A DNA stretch of 64,000 bases, from positions 510,137 through 574,136 of the forward strand of contig JAAOMT010000607.1 in assembly GCA_016748015.1 (NCBI GenBank), read 5' to 3'. Positions 1-11,480 of the stretch are shown here, in pieces. The DNA comes from Geosiphon pyriformis. Its lineage: Eukaryota; Glomeromycota; Glomeromycetes; Archaeosporales; Geosiphonaceae. Both the position numbers and the translations under genes were made by a program. Every line of letters starts with the position of its first letter. Position 1 is the first letter of the stretch. The notes beneath the pieces are model-generated. The model had not been told where the DNA came from and made no database searches. It saw only the letters and a program-made list of their open reading frames with translations.

Positions 1-327
1 TGCTGGGGCATTGGTTAAGCCAAATGGCATTACTTCAAATTCGAAATTCCCTTCTCTTGTGGTGAATGCCATTTTCTCTTTGTCAGCTGGATTCATGGCC
101 ACTTGCCAGTAACCACTATCCAGGTCTAATATTGAAAACCATTTGTTTCTACTGAAAGCGTCGAATAATTCTTAAATCCATGGAGTGGGGTAGCTATCTC
201 CACAAGTTATTCCATTGAGTTTTCTATAATCCACACAAAAGCAAATTTTCCTATTCTTTTTCCAGACGAGTACCACTGGTTATAACCATGGGCTCATTGA
301 TGGCTGAATTAGCCCATTGTCAAGCAT
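1..327 (-). pseudogene. T1 reverse transcriptase fragment
   Basis: The reverse complement encodes the first RT blocks of a Ty3/gypsy polymerase: FCVDYRKLN, then [12 protein letters not shown], then [13 protein letters not shown]. The catalytic YLDD block would lie beyond the window edge. It continues from the dUTPase-RT reading frame, which ends at a TGA replacing a Trp codon just after HQEIN. Further stops are visible, for example in PTPWI*ELFD, so the fragment is dead. Confidence 0.85.
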
Positions 328-1380
328 TCAGTTTATCTCTTGATGGATAATCTCATGGCTAGCTAGTGGTACTCTGTATGCTTTTTGTTTAATTGGCATT
401 GCATCTCCAGTTTTGATCTGATGCTGGATGATGTCAGTTCGGCCAAACTCATTTTTGCTGGCAAAGATGTTGTTGAAATTGTTGAGCAACATCTTAAGTT
501 GCATATGTTGGAGTGGATCTAAGTTTCCCATGTTCATTTGTTCTAACTGTTTTGGTTGGAGCAAATAACATTTGTTTTGTCCATATATCGTTTGTGATGT
601 AATATCAACATATTTACAAAGCTGTAGAAAGTCTGGAATGGTGCTTAGTAGTTGATCCTTTATTTCTGTGGTCAAATATCTGATGATAATTCCTTCCAGT
701 ATATTGACAACATTTTCGGTGTTGTTGTAGATGGGAATTTTAATGTGGTTATAGTTCTTGACTGGTATGTGGAGATTGATGAATCCAATTTCTCCTGATT
801 CACAAAGACTTGCTTCTGCTTCAAAAATTTGTGCTTGGTTTTTTACTTCCCTCTCTATTGTTACTATGTACTGGTCATATGATAGAATAGAAATTGCTTG
901 ACTGGTTGAGATAATTTCTCCTTGGCCAACAATTTCTTCTTCTGCCATATTGACTGACACATCTATTCTACTTATTGATCCAAATCTCTGTATTCCTTTC
1001 GCTGTTATTCCTAATTCCTTCCTTTTTCCCACTGATACTAACTGAGCTACTCTAACCAGAAGCAGGAATATTGCCTGTGCTATCTTTTTATTAGGCTCTA
1101 TTATATAGGCCTTTTCTGAGTCATTTTGTAGCATAGCGATGATATTTCTTATATATCCTGTGTCAATTATTCCTCCTCTTATATTAATCCCTCTTTTTGC
1201 TAAACTACTCCTAAATGCTAATTGAATCATTGTTGTTGCCGGAATTTCCAGTGCTATTTTCAAATCAAGGCAGATATGTGAATGTGGTTTCAATTTAATG
1301 GTATCTTTTCCTGGATACCTCAGATCAAACCTGGTATTAGTATTATGTGTGTTCTGGCATAATACCTTTGTTATTATCAC
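328..1380 (-). pseudogene. T1 dUTPase domain and RT N-terminal region
   Basis: The 350-codon open frame starts in a trimeric-type dUTPase and runs into RT. The first Met is only the first in the open piece; the protein really continues from upstream Pol. dUTPase motifs in order: 1, RFDLRYPGKD near residue 18; 2, RSSLAKRGI near 58; 3, GGIIDTGY with the catalytic Asp and the stacking Tyr; 4, NKKIAQAI; 5, KGIQRFGS with the base-stacking Phe. A second beta-rich segment follows (IPIYNNTENVVNILEG), typical of the stretch before gypsy RT. The frame ends with the RT start NNFNNIFASKNEFGRTDIIQHQIK-type block. The enzyme would hydrolyse dUTP and keep uracil out of the cDNA. Motif 5 has Ile where the family has Thr. 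Confidence 0.85.
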
Positions 1381-1384
1381 TGAA

Positions 1385-1684
1385 TCATTTTAGTTCCAAT
1401 TCTCTGGTCAGATCAGAGATTGCGATATATTGTTCATATTTTAAATCAGAGTTTGAATCAGAGTTTGAATCATTGTCATTGTTATTGCTATTTTGAACAG
1501 AGCTGGAACTGGTGTTTTCGTTATCATTATTGTCAGAGTTTGAATTAGAATTAAATGATAATTCTGATTCCGATGCACAGCTGTTGATTGGTTTCTCTTC
1601 CTCTGGGATCATGTAGATTATGTGGATTGGTAGATTGTAAATAAGGTCACACTTATTACAATATTGAAAGTCACATGAAATCAA
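1385..1684 (-). pseudogene. T1 Cys-rich/acidic linker before dUTPase
   Basis: A 99-codon open stretch starts MISCDFQYCNKCDLIYN, a C-x5-C-x2-C cluster followed by a Pro/Ile segment. It then passes into a low-complexity Ser/Asn/Asp run (residues about 40-80) that probably forms a flexible spacer before the dUTPase domain. The same order and sequence recur in T2, T5 and T6. I do not recognise the domain; the Cys spacing suggests zinc binding. Confidence 0.7.
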
Positions 1685-1689
1685 ACAGT

Positions 1690-2330
1690 GATCACATAAT
1701 CAAGTATTTAGCTGTGCTAACTGTTTTTCCTGTTCCTCTCTGGTTGGTACTAAATTTTGATAATGTTTGTGGAAGTCTTCTGGGTTGGTCTCAATGTCAA
1801 AGAAAGCATTTGGATTGGGAACTAGGATAATATTAACTGGTTCTAAAGGATTGTTCTTAATTTCTAAGATTTTGCTGAATGTGGTGTCTTTTACTTTGGT
1901 GTTCGCCATCCGCCAAATCTTGTGTTTGTTGTGTGGGTATCCATCCAGGTGAGAGATTGCTCGGTGCCAAGTGGCAGTTATTGGCATATTACGACTCACC
2001 CAGTTGCTAATGAGGATTGTGTATTGGCATGAAGTGTCACACGTTCCTCCTTGACCAGGAATGTTATTCCACATTCCTTTATTGAGCAACTGTTTGCTGC
2101 AAGTGAGACATAGTTCATTGTCCCACTTGTCTTGTCTTTTTGGGTAGCCATACCGTTTGCAGTGGCAAGACTTGCAATAATAGTGGGTTCACATTTAGTT
2201 ATCTTCATCTGGTGTAATCCAAGCTCCCATGGAAGAGAGTTTCTTCTCACAATCTTTGCATTTGAGTAGTATGTGTGATGGTTGTGGCAGTGGCTCATGA
2301 ACAGAGTACGAACTTGTCCAGCCACTAGTG
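1690..2330 (-). pseudogene. T1 cysteine-rich module between protease and dUTPase
   Basis: Overlapping frames carry LKCKDCEKK (about 2250-2275), LCLTC-type (about 2100-2120), GMWNNIPGQGGTCDTSCQYTILISNW (two adjoining blocks, about 2020-2085) and a tail ending in PTREEQEKQL. In the copies with fewest breaks these give eight paired cysteines (C-x2-C three times, then C-x3-C), consistent with two zinc sites. T1 needs frame changes to join them and has at least one lost Cys. The function is unknown; it is a fixed part of Pol in this family. Confidence 0.65.
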
Positions 2331-2599
2331 GTGTCTTTTGTTGATTCCATTTCCTTTGGTAGGTTGTCTTCTCTTTCCTTTCCCTTTCCTTTCTCTTCCC
2401 AACTTAGTGTAGGTGGCAACTCGTTTTGGTTGTTATCAATCCAAGCACCAATAGTGGTTTCCCAGGTATGTTCTTCTTTCTGCTTTCCTTTTCTATGGTC
2501 GTCTTCATTCCAGGCAAGTATAAGTAGCAGTTTATTGTGGTCGATGTCGGCTCACGAAACCTGATATGCTTCCCATGTTGGTTTCTTTGTTTCCTTCTC

Positions 2600-3310
2600 A
2601 AGTTCGATTAGTGGTTACAAGTTGGTTGGTTTAAAGTGGCTGCATACTGCTGGTGCTTGAGTATGTTGAACATTTTGGCTCAGTTAGAGCTCTTGTGTTA
2701 TCCAATCAAGTATGGCATTTGTTTTGGATAGCCAATTATTTCCAACAAGAGCTTAGTACTAAGTGGCTTCCATTACAAAGACTTTAATAGGTACCATGAT
2801 GCCATTAATTTTGATAGGTAGGTTGTTTATTTCACTTATTGGAGTTTTAATCACTCTATTAGCTGTGATGATCCTTGCATTGGCAGTTCAGTCAACTCGG
2901 CAACCTAATTGATCCATGAGTTGTCTTGTTATGATGCTGTCAGCTGATCCACTATTTAAGATCAGTTTGATGGTATGGCCATTAATTTTGGCATCTGTAT
3001 ACATAGTGGTGATTGGCTTCTTTTCCAGAGCTGCTTCACTGAATAATAGAATTTTGATCATTTTTTCCAAGTCAAAGGGAAAGATGGCCATAAGCAATTC
3101 GTCATTGGTGACAGTTGCTGGTAGAATGTTGTTGGTAAGTGCTTGTTGTTGGTTGGATCCCGAATTATTGGTGGTGGCATCTTCTGGGATAATCAGGAGA
3201 CTTAAATAGTTCTGGAAATTTGGATTTTGGGTGGCACTGGTACCCAAATTCTGAGAATGCGATCCTGATAATAAGTTGGAAGAACTGGGGATCAGTTGGT
3301 GAACAATCAT
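2600..3310 (-). pseudogene. T1 aspartic protease region
   Basis: The open piece 2888-3310 (140 codons) holds the retropepsin N-terminal half. The fold ITTMYTDAKINGHTIKLIL leads into NSGSADSII, where the catalytic Asp of D-S-G is Asn. It continues to about 2600 in another frame with the second half (ITANRVIKTPI- and NNWLSKTNAILDW-type strands). It would have processed the Gag-Pol polyprotein; the Asp-to-Asn change alone would abolish this. Confidence 0.8.
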
Positions 3311-3634
3311 TGCTGATCTCCAGTTTTGTGTAATTCTGGTTTGTGGTGGCCTGATGTCATATTAACTGAATTCTGGGGCGGTGTTTGAATTAATTAGGTT
3401 TGATAGATTACTTGTGGCTGCAGTTGATATATTACAGGTGGCTGCAGTTGATATATTGCTGGTGGCTGTGGTTGATAAACTAGAGTCTGATATACTGGTG
3501 CTTAATAAATTGGCTGCTGCATCATTGGCAGATAAGTGTTTTAATATTGTTCCTAATTTTGTTGATATCTCAGAGTTTGAAATTGGTGGTCAGGATTTCT
3601 ATATTGATTTCCTGATCGTTGATGGTTATAAGCA

Positions 3635-4341
3635 TTGCAGTTTGCTCTGATGTGCTCTTGTTTACCACAGTTGTGGTAGACACGCATCTCTGGCTGCCAC
3701 TGCTAATTGGCCAATGTTGAGGGACGTGCTTAATTTTGGGAACAATTGTAGTTTCCTGGATTGCTGCGTCATTAAGGTGGTTGATAAATTGTGCGATTGT
3801 CAGTTTAGTATCTTTCTAATTTCTAATTAATTGAATTACTGAATTGTTTCAATTTGGAGTCCAATTCAGATGATCTTTTCATCACTAGATTAACAGCTTG
3901 GGCATAATTAGTCTTGGACTCAGCTGATTTGAAATCTTTGGTACGTGTGACTGTATCTTGAAGGGTGCTTGGATACAACGAGTGTACATGTTGTAAGATG
4001 CTGTTATACAGGCCATGGATAAACTGGTTGAGGATCTGTGATGCTGTAAAATAGTTGGTGTCAATTGCCTGGATCTGATGCAGATTTCTATGGAAGTGTC
4101 CCAAGTAAGTAGTGACTGCTTCAGTTTTTCCTTGTTTTATGGTGGTCAATGTATTGACTAGGTGGTTGATACTATTATTGTTGCTGAAGTATCTTAAAAA
4201 TTCTACTTTGAAGGCATTGAAGTCTTGTGGTTTATTGATCAAGCTCTGATACCATGAATCGGCAGTATCTTTGAGAAAATAGGAAATGGCTTGTATTGCT
4301 CGGACGTCATTCCATTCATTGGCTGTGATGGCTTTTTCCAT
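3635..4341 (-). pseudogene. T1 gag: capsid and zinc knuckle
   Basis: The 172-codon open piece 3823-4341 is the capsid domain of a Ty3/gypsy Gag. It shows AISYFLKDTADSWYQSL, FKVEFLRYFSNNN and YLGHFHRNLHQIQAI blocks of the retrotransposon gag family. Downstream (about 3640-3690) is a nucleocapsid knuckle, YHNCGKQEHIRAN, in which the first and last Cys of C-x2-C-x4-H-x4-C are lost. Between them lies a Gln/Tyr-rich linker. Capsid would assemble the particle; the knuckle would bind element RNA. Confidence 0.85.
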
Positions 4342-5300
4342 ATTGTTCAGTCATACTTGAGTGTCGTTCTCTTCACTGGTGAAATTATCCAGTTTCATGA
4401 TTGGTGCGTAGGCCATTGAATCTAAGTTGGGTGGTTGTGGTGACTGTTGAAGCAGTTGTTGATTTTGTTAAGGTGGTAGTTGAAGTGGCTGCTGTATAGC
4501 TATTGGATCAATTGGTGGTTGATTGATAATGATTACTGGAGGTAAGTTTGGTTGATTAATTGGATTGGGGTTTTGATTATCCTGAGTTGGTGGTGTCTGA
4601 ATATTTGGAGTTTTAACTTCCAAATTTACTGAATTTAAATTTTGCTGGTTCTGAAGATTCGGGGTTTCAAATTCTGGGTTTTCAGTGATCGGGTTCTGAT
4701 AAGTGAATTCTTGATCCTCAGTTTTTTCTTCTTCCTCTTCTTTTGATTCTGTTACCTCTCATGGATCAGAGATTCTAAAATCTGGTGGAAGTGGTAATGA
4801 TCGAATTCCTAATGGCATTGGTGATCACAATTTAAATTTTTCAAAATATTTGGCATATGATCCTAATAACTCTGCTTTCCTTTGTTTACTTTGGAATAGA
4901 AATCATCCAAATGTTGATGTTGCATTTGGTGTGAATGCATCTGCAGATGAAATATTGATAGTGCTTCTAAATGTGTGATAATATAATGGATATGGTGGGA
5001 ATTCAATTCTTTATTTCTTCCAGGGTGGTAGTTGTATTCCTTTAGGCATTACTGCTGGTGTTTGTAACCTTCCTTTACTTTTGTCTGTGTAAGTAATAAT
5101 TCTGTATAGAAATTTTCTCTTGCTGACTTGATATTAATGGTTCCTCCTAAACAGTCCGTGATTTTATCGTTGATGTAATAGTTGAAGGCTGATTCTGCTG
5201 GATAATGGTTGTTGTTTAGTCCTAACTGTTGGCTGTATTTTTGGAACAAGAATTTGGTGAATCTTAAGTGGTTGGCTCCTATAATTTCTGATTTTGCCAC
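4342..5300 (-). pseudogene. T1 gag N-terminal region
   Basis: The open piece 5049-5300 is the conserved N terminus (AKSEIIGANHLRFTKFLFQ). It is followed by a rapidly diverging region and an acidic, Gln/Pro-rich linker down to 4342, with stops. The first codon in line with the other copies is GTG, not ATG. Relative to T5 and T6 the segment after residue 75 is shortened, so T1 has a deletion in gag. Confidence 0.7.
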
Positions 5301-5345
5301 TGTTGATTAGTTGTTGGTGCTGGTTCTCTGTAGGATTATACCTCA

Positions 5346-5357
5346 CAAGGAACACTA
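5346..5357 (-). other. T1 primer-binding site
   Basis: This lies 2 bases inside the 5' LTR on the minus strand. It corresponds to TGGTGCTCCCTG of the intact copies with three substitutions, all transitions. Confidence 0.6.
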
Positions 5358-5359
5358 AA

Positions 5360-6277
5360 TGTTACAGGTGATTCTTTGGGGTGTCAAGTAAATAACCAAT
5401 CTGTAACTTAGTGCTTAAGACAATTGGTGATGATGATAATCTGAAGATATTTTATCTGAAGGTTTTCCAATTGAGTTCTTTGTATAATAGACAGAGATTC
5501 AATGGTAACAGTTTATCAGTAGTTTCCTGAAACCATAGTTTTGTCAATTGCTTGCTCAGCTTGATGGTTGATGATTCTCTTAGTATGATATCTTCTGTAA
5601 GTGTATACCAGTGCTGTTTCTTGACATCAGTTCCTCTATAAGTCCTCCAAAAGTAAATATTGTTTAAGCAAGTTTATTTTTCCATAAGTTCTCCAAGAGT
5701 AAGTATTTTTAAGTAAGTTTTATTTCTCCATAAGTTCTCCAAGAGTAAATCCTTTAATCAAGTTAGTAGACAACAAAGAAAATAAAAAAAAATAAAAGAG
5801 AAAATAAGAAATAAGCCAAGGCAATTTGCAAATTAGCATTTCATCAATAGCCATGATCAAAAGCTATTGTTCCAGTATGGTTTAAGTATTAGTTACTATC
5901 AACATGAAGTGTTAATAGTAAAGAATGAATTTGATATAGTGAATAATTATTTATTTGAGAATTGTGATAACTAAGCTAAGAATTTTTGGTGTCGATTCTG
6001 TCTTTTCTACTTCTAACGCTACTGCTATATATACATATTTGAGATTCCTCAATTCCTTAATTCCTTGTGACAGAAATCCTGGAATCCTGCAATTCCTGAT
6101 AAGAGGAATTCTGGAATTCTGGAATCTTGCAATTCCTTGTCAAAAAATTCTGAAATTCTTGGAATCCTGCAATTCCTCTGAGAGAAATCTTGGAATTTCA
6201 CATTTACTATGCCTACATCTGATTGGCTAATATCTACTAACTAATAATACTATATTTCCTATATTCTATAAGTAAAA
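5360..6277 (-). repeat. T1 5' LTR
   Basis: It starts TGTTACAGG (plus-strand view) and ends GTAAAA where other copies end GTAACA. It contains the family landmarks: a TATATATA box (about 6026-6036), the two conserved hairpins (about 5865-5920), a pyrimidine-rich stretch and the U5 segment complementary to the PBS. U3 carries the GGAATTCC-type repeats (about 6070-6200). Length is 918 bp. Confidence 0.85.
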
Positions 6278-6867
6278 CCGTCTTTGAGTATTTCTTGAAC
6301 TTTTTTTTTGAGAATTACTTGAGTTATTTTGTTCTGTAATTCTTCAAATTGGGCATTGGTTATTTTTCCCATTTGGTTAACTGTAATGGAGTCTATTTTT
6401 GGATTAAGTAAAATTTCTGGTCTGTCTTGAAATTTAGTATATAGCCAATAGATGGCTCTTGCTTGTATAGTCAAATTGTTCTTTTCCACAAATTGTTCCA
6501 GTTGTTGCAGTATTGTTGTGTTAAATAATCATTTTGTTTTATTTGTGTATAAGTTTTGAATGTTCAAGTGTCATCCCAAGTGGAAATAACAAAAGTTCTT
6601 TGAAAATTTGAGTATCCATTATTTTCAAGTTTTTTTGGTTAACTTTTAATATGTGATGACACTTATTGGTTCTTTTATTGCTAATTTTATTTTTAAAATC
6701 ATTTTGTCAATAGTGTTTTCTGCTTTTCTTTGAATTTTGTATTTGAGTATCTTTCTGGTATCTTGGTATCGAATGGTTTGTTAGTTGATAGTAATTTCTA
6801 TATTTTGTTGTTAAATCAGTTGGAATAGTTGTTGTGTTAGTGAGTGGATATCATCAGTAATTTCCAT
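6278..6867 (-). pseudogene. T2 conserved 3' ORF of unknown function (truncated by T1)
   Basis: A separate reading frame starts just after the integrase stop. The start is the ATG at 6867 (MEITDDIHSLTQQLFQLI), the same MEI(T/P)D start seen in T4 and T5. The C-terminal half is open at 6278-6489 and includes AIYWLYTKFQDRPEILLNP and ITNAQFEELQNKITQVIL. The pattern is hydrophilic and helical with no signal peptide or membrane segment, so it is not an envelope gene. The last roughly 18 codons are replaced by T1 LTR sequence. The function is unknown; similar proteins occur at the same place in every element here. Confidence 0.7.
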
Positions 6868-6927
6868 TTTTCTGAAGTCTTCTGTTGCATTTATCATGTT
6901 TTTATATACTCTTTTTATTATTCACTT

Positions 6928-8088
6928 TTATGTGTTTGGTCCAATAATTATGATTGGTTCCAGATCTTGTGAAATCTCATCTAGTTGAACTAGTATTTGC
7001 TGTATTCTCAGTTGTGGAATATTATTGGTGAATGATAATACTGTATAGTGATATTGTTTTAGTTAATCACTATGTGCTGTTTTGGCCAAGATTTTGTTGT
7101 CCCATCTTAATTTATAAGCTCTATTTCCAAAAAATTTTTCTATGTAAAATAGTTTGTCCTATTTGGGGTCAAATTTTCCACTTTATTGTTTTTCTGCTTT
7201 GGTATAGTGTACTTTGTTTCCAATTCTGAATTCAACTGGTTTATCTGGTAGTTGATTATCATGTCTTTTTTTTTGTTTCTCTTATGACTTTTGTATGTTA
7301 TTAGCTGCTTTTTGCCATTTGTTTTCTAGTGTCTTTATTAAGTCATATGTTCTTTTTAACAATGTTTTTTGGAAATTGTCTTCTGTTATTGGTTCAGTTA
7401 GATATGTTTTAACTTTTATTTCTACTAATAGTGTTGCTGTTCTACCATATACTAATTTAAATGGTATTGCTTGTGTGGTATTTTGTTTTATTGTTTGATA
7501 AGCAAATAATACTGATAGTATAAACAAATCCTATTTATCTTAATTTTTTTGGCTAATTTTGGCAATTGCTTTACACAATGTTCTATTAAATCTTTTAACT
7601 AAGCCATTTGTTTATGGATGATATAGTAATGATAATGGTCTTTTGATTCCAAATCTATAACTTAATTCTGCTAATGTTCTGTTTACAAAGTGAGTTCCTT
7701 GATCTGATAGTAATTTTTTTGGACATCCATGTTGACAAATTAAATCTTGATGAATGAATTCAGCAATGGATTCTGCATTTGCTCTTTGAATAACTTTTGC
7801 TTCTGGCCATTTTGTAAGATAGTTCATGACTACTGCAATATATCTGTTGCCTCTGCTGGTTATGGTTAATAATCCAACTAAGTTAATTCCAATATAATCA
7901 AATAATTGTCCCACTTTGATTGGTCTTAATGGTTCACTTGGTTTTGCTTTTCTTCTTCTCTAACAAACATCACAATTCTGAACATATTGAATGATATCTG
8001 AATATATTGATGGCCAATAGTATTTCTTTCTAGTTTTTTTTATGGTTGTTTCTTTATGAAAATGTCTTGCTATTGGATCTGAGTACAT
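6928..8088 (-). pseudogene. T2 integrase
   Basis: It starts at the His-rich MHSDP-like zinc-binding block (ATG of the conserved frame at 8088) and ends at a TAA (6928-6930). The core is visible in 7612-7914: YIGINLVGLLTITS, MNYLTKWPEAK, LLSDQGTHFVN, YHPxTNGLV. The first catalytic Asp of D,D-35-E is Asn (GINL). The C-terminal part (7282-7527) has the PFKLVYGRTATLxVE and TYDLIKTLENKW blocks. Several stops and frame changes separate the pieces. It would join element cDNA to the host chromosome. Confidence 0.85.
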
Positions 8089-8339
8089 GTTGAACAATAT
8101 TGTCTCTTTTTCTGGTTTTGTAATTACTTTGGTTGGCTGGTCTGGATTTTTTCTGTTTTTCTGGTAAAGTATATTTTGATGATTGATAAAATATTTTGAT
8201 TGCTGTTTTATGTTGTTTTGTTCCTTTTGAGATAATTTTCCTTGAACAATTGGGTATTTATATAGTGTTGGAGTTGTTGGTATTTTTGTATATTCATCTT
8301 TTGTTATATTTTTGGATTGAAATATTTTTAGATTTGTCT

Positions 8340-8810
8340 CATTTGTGACAAACTGTCAGCATTTCTATTTTTTTTTTCTTTTTTATAATGTACTGTATAT
8401 TTGTATGGTGAAAGTTCTATCTTCCATCAAGTGTAATAATCATTTCTAAATTCTTTGTTTCTGGATTGAAGTCAATTCTTTATGGTCTGTGTAAATGTTA
8501 AATTTCTGGCTCAAGTATTTTTTTTATTTTATTACTGCTTAGTAAATAGCTAAGTATTCTAGTGCTGATGTTCCATAGTTTTTTTCTGCTGGACTCAAAC
8601 TTTAGCTGGTATATGCTACTGGATGTTCTCTTTTGTCTGGTTTTTTCTACAATAGTACTGCTTCTAATGTTTGACCTGATGCATTGGTAATAATGATAAA
8701 TAATTTGCTGTGGTCTGGATAAATCAATATTGGGGCTTGTATAAGCTTTTTTTTTTAGTGTGTCAAAAGCTTCTTGCTAGATTTTTGTCCATTCATATTT
8801 CACATTCTTA
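8340..8810 (-). pseudogene. T2 RNase H domain
   Basis: The reverse complement shows the usual blocks in order, over several frames: IITNASGQTLEAVLL-like, EHPVAYTS, YGTSALEYLAIY and FNIYTDHKELTSIQKQ. It would degrade the RNA strand of the RNA:DNA hybrid. It is interrupted by stops and T-run indels. Confidence 0.75.
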
Positions 8811-8824
8811 GTTTGGAGTTGATG

Positions 8825-9800
8825 TAATGACTAAGCCAATCTAGAAAAATCCTTAATAAAGTGGTGATAATATCCTGCAAATTCCAAGAATGTTCTTAGT
8901 TCTGTAAGATTATTTGGTACTGGAAAGTTTTTGACAACTTTAATCTTGTCTGAATCTGTTTTGATGCCATCTTTGCTCATGACATGTTCCAAAAACTTGA
9001 GTTCAGTTTTTTTAAAGAAGTATTTGTTTGCATTTAATTTCAGTTCTGCTTGTCTGAGTCTTTCAAATACTTGTTGGAAATGATGAAGATGATCATTGAA
9101 TGTTTTTGAGAACACATTGGTGTTATCCAAATATACAACTACTGACTTCCATAATAGTCCAGTATAAACAATTTCTATGAACCATTGAAATATGGCTGGA
9201 GTATTCATTAAGCCAAATGGCATGACTTCAAATTCAAAATTTCCCTCTCTTGTTGTAAATGCAGTCTTTTTTTTGTCAGCAGGATCCATGACTACTTGCC
9301 AGTAACTACTATTTAGATCTAGTGTTGAAAACTATTTATTTCCACTGAAAACATCAAATAATTCCTGAATTCATGGAGTTGAATAACTATCTCCATAAGT
9401 AATACCATTGAGTTTTCTATAATCTACACAAAAATGGATCTTTCCATTTTTCTTTTGGACTAGTACCACTGGTGATAACCATGGACTTATTAATGGCTGA
9501 ATTAGTTTATTGTCTAACATTCAATTGATTTCTTGATGAATAATTTTATGGCTGGCTGGTAATACCCTATATGCTCTTTGTTTGATTGACATTGTATCTT
9601 CAGTTTTGATCTAGTGCTGGATGATATTGGTGTGGCCAAATTTGTTTTTGCTAGCTAAAATGTCATTGAAATTGTTGAATAACATTTTTAGTTGCATTTG
9701 TTGGAGTGGGTCTAAATTTCTTATGTTCATCTGTTCTAATTGTTCTAGTTGGAGCAGATAACATTCACTTTGTTTGTAAATGGTTTGTAATGTGATATCT
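8825..9800 (-). pseudogene. T2 reverse transcriptase
   Basis: The open piece 8831-9289 holds the palm and its downstream region: [22 protein letters not shown], then VVVYLDNTNVFSKTF, then LKFLEHVMSKDGIKTDSDKI and LEFAGYYHHFIKDFSRLA. The catalytic YLDD is YLDN. The N-terminal part (9300-9800) has FCVDYRKLN-like and HQEIN blocks with stops. The order and motifs are diagnostic of Ty3/gypsy RT. Confidence 0.9.
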
Positions 9801-9805
9801 ACATA

Positions 9806-10651
9806 TCAACAAAGCTGTGGAAAATCTGGAATGTAGTTTGGTGGTTGATCTTCAACTTTAGTGGTTAAATATCCAATAATGGTTCTTTTTGGTATCTTAA
9901 TAACATTTTTGGTTGTGTTGTAGATGAGAATTTTGATGTTTTTGGGGCTTTTGACTGGTATGTAAAGATTAGTGAGTCCAATCTCTCCTAATTCGCAAAT
10001 GGTGACTTCTGTTTTAAACAACTGAGCTTGATTTTTTACTTCTTTTTTTATAACTAACATGTACTGGTTATATGGTGGAATGGAAATTGATTGATGGGTA
10101 GAGATAATTTTTTCTTTGTTAATAACTTTTTTCTCTGCCATATTGACTAGTATATCTATTCTATCTGTGGATCTGAATCTCTGTATCCCTTTTGCTGTAA
10201 TCTTTAATTCTTCCCTATTTCCCATGAATACTAATTGAGCTATTTTCATCAAAGACAGGAATATTGTCTGTGCTATTTTTTCATTTGGCTCTATTATATA
10301 GGCTTTTTCTGAGTTATTTTGTAGCATAGCAATGATATTTCTTACATATTCTGCATCAATTATTCCTCCTTTGATGTTAATTCCTCTTTTTGCTAAACTA
10401 CTCCTAAATGCTAGTTGAACCATTGTTGTTGCAGAGATTTTCAATGCTACTTTGAAATTAATGCATATGCACAAATGTGGTTCTAATTTGATGGAATCTT
10501 TTCCTGAATATCTTAGATCAAACCCAGCATCAGTATTATGTGCACATTTTGGCATAATACCTTTATTGTTGTCACTGTACCATTTAAGTTTCTGCTTTTT
10601 GGAGAGATTAGAAAGCATGATGTATTTTTCAGAATTTGAATCGGAGTCCAA
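9806..10651 (-). pseudogene. T2 dUTPase domain, best continuous copy
   Basis: This is the longest unbroken dUTPase frame in the window (281 codons). Motifs in order: AGFDLRYSGKD (about residues 42-52), RSSLAKRGI (about 78-86), GGIIDAEY (about 90-97), NEKIAQTI (about 118-125) and GIQRFRSTDRID (about 150-161). The domain is about 130 residues, the usual size for the homotrimeric family. Motif 5 has two Gly changes (Arg, Asp), so this copy may be weak or inactive although Asp and Tyr of motif 3 remain. The rest (165-281) is the conserved connector to RT, with IYNTTKNVIKIPKRTIIGYL. It lies between the Cys-rich module and RT. Confidence 0.9.
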
Positions 10652-11480
10652 ATTGTTGGTATTTTTGTTGCCATTTTGAACAGAGCTGGAACTGCTGTTT
10701 TTGTTGTTATTGTTGTTGGAATTTGAATCGAGATTGAAAGTTAATTTTGATTCTGATGTGCAATAACTGATTGGTTTTTCTTCTTCTGGAATTGTGTAGA
10801 TTATGCATGGTGGTAGATTGTAAATAAGATCACACTCATTACAGTATTAGAAGTTACATGGGATCAAATAGTAGTTATATAATCATGTGTTTATTTCTTC
10901 CAAACACTGTTCCTACTCTTTTCTTGTTGGTGCCAAATTTTGGTAGTGCTCATAAAACTCCTCTGGGCCTGTCTCTATGTTAAAAAAAGCATTTGGGTTT
11001 GGAATAAAGACAATATTGACTGGTTTTGAGAGATTATTCTTAATTTTCAGGATTTCACTGGGGATGGCTCCTTTGACTTTGGCATTTGTCATTTTTCAGA
11101 TCTCATTTTCATCATGTGGATAGCTGTTCAAGTGAGTTATTGCTCAGTGCCAGGCTGCAGTAATGGAAGTGCCACAATTGACCCAGTTACTTATGAGAAT
11201 TGTGTACTTGCATGAAGTGTCACATGTTCCTCTTTAACCAGAAATATTATTTCATATTTCTTTGTTGAGTAATCATTCACCACAAGCAAGACATAATTCA
11301 TTGTTCTACTTTCTCTGTTTCTTTGGGTAACCATAGCATTCTCTATGGCATGGCTTGTAGTAGTAATAAGTTCTGATTCAGTAGTTTTCATCAGGGGCTA
11401 TCCAAGCTTTCATAGAGAAAAGTTTCTTTTTACAGTCTTTGTATTTAAGAAATATATGTGGTGGCTCTTTTATTAGTTTA
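10652..11480 (-). pseudogene. T2 cysteine-rich module and acidic linker
   Basis: Minus-strand reading gives CKDCKKKLFSMKAW (11391-11440), then a CLAC-type pair, an MxNNISG-like block, CDTSCKYTILISNW (about 11190-11230), PNPNAFF, and the CDHC..CNFxYCNECDLIYN cluster near 10830-10860. A Ser/Asn/Asp-rich spacer leads into the dUTPase. Stops are frequent. The function is unknown and zinc binding is inferred from the Cys pairs. Confidence 0.6.

Larger units (their letters stand above)
1..6277 (-). mobile_element. T1: Ty3/gypsy retrotransposon with dUTPase, 5' part (cut by window start)
   Basis: Read on the minus strand from its 5' LTR (5360-6277) through PBS, gag, protease, cysteine-rich module and dUTPase into RT, where the window ends. 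The right end of the LTR abuts position 6278 in the middle of the 3' ORF of T2. No polypurine tract lies between them, so T1 is an insertion into T2 whose other end is outside the window. Every coding part is interrupted by stops, so the copy is not autonomous. Confidence 0.9.

Noticed and set aside
5360-6277. T1 and T2 as a tandem pair sharing one LTR (unequal recombination)
   Set aside because: The T2 side lacks its purine tract and last codons; its 3' ORF is cut mid-gene at 6278. Insertion of T1 into T2 explains this better.
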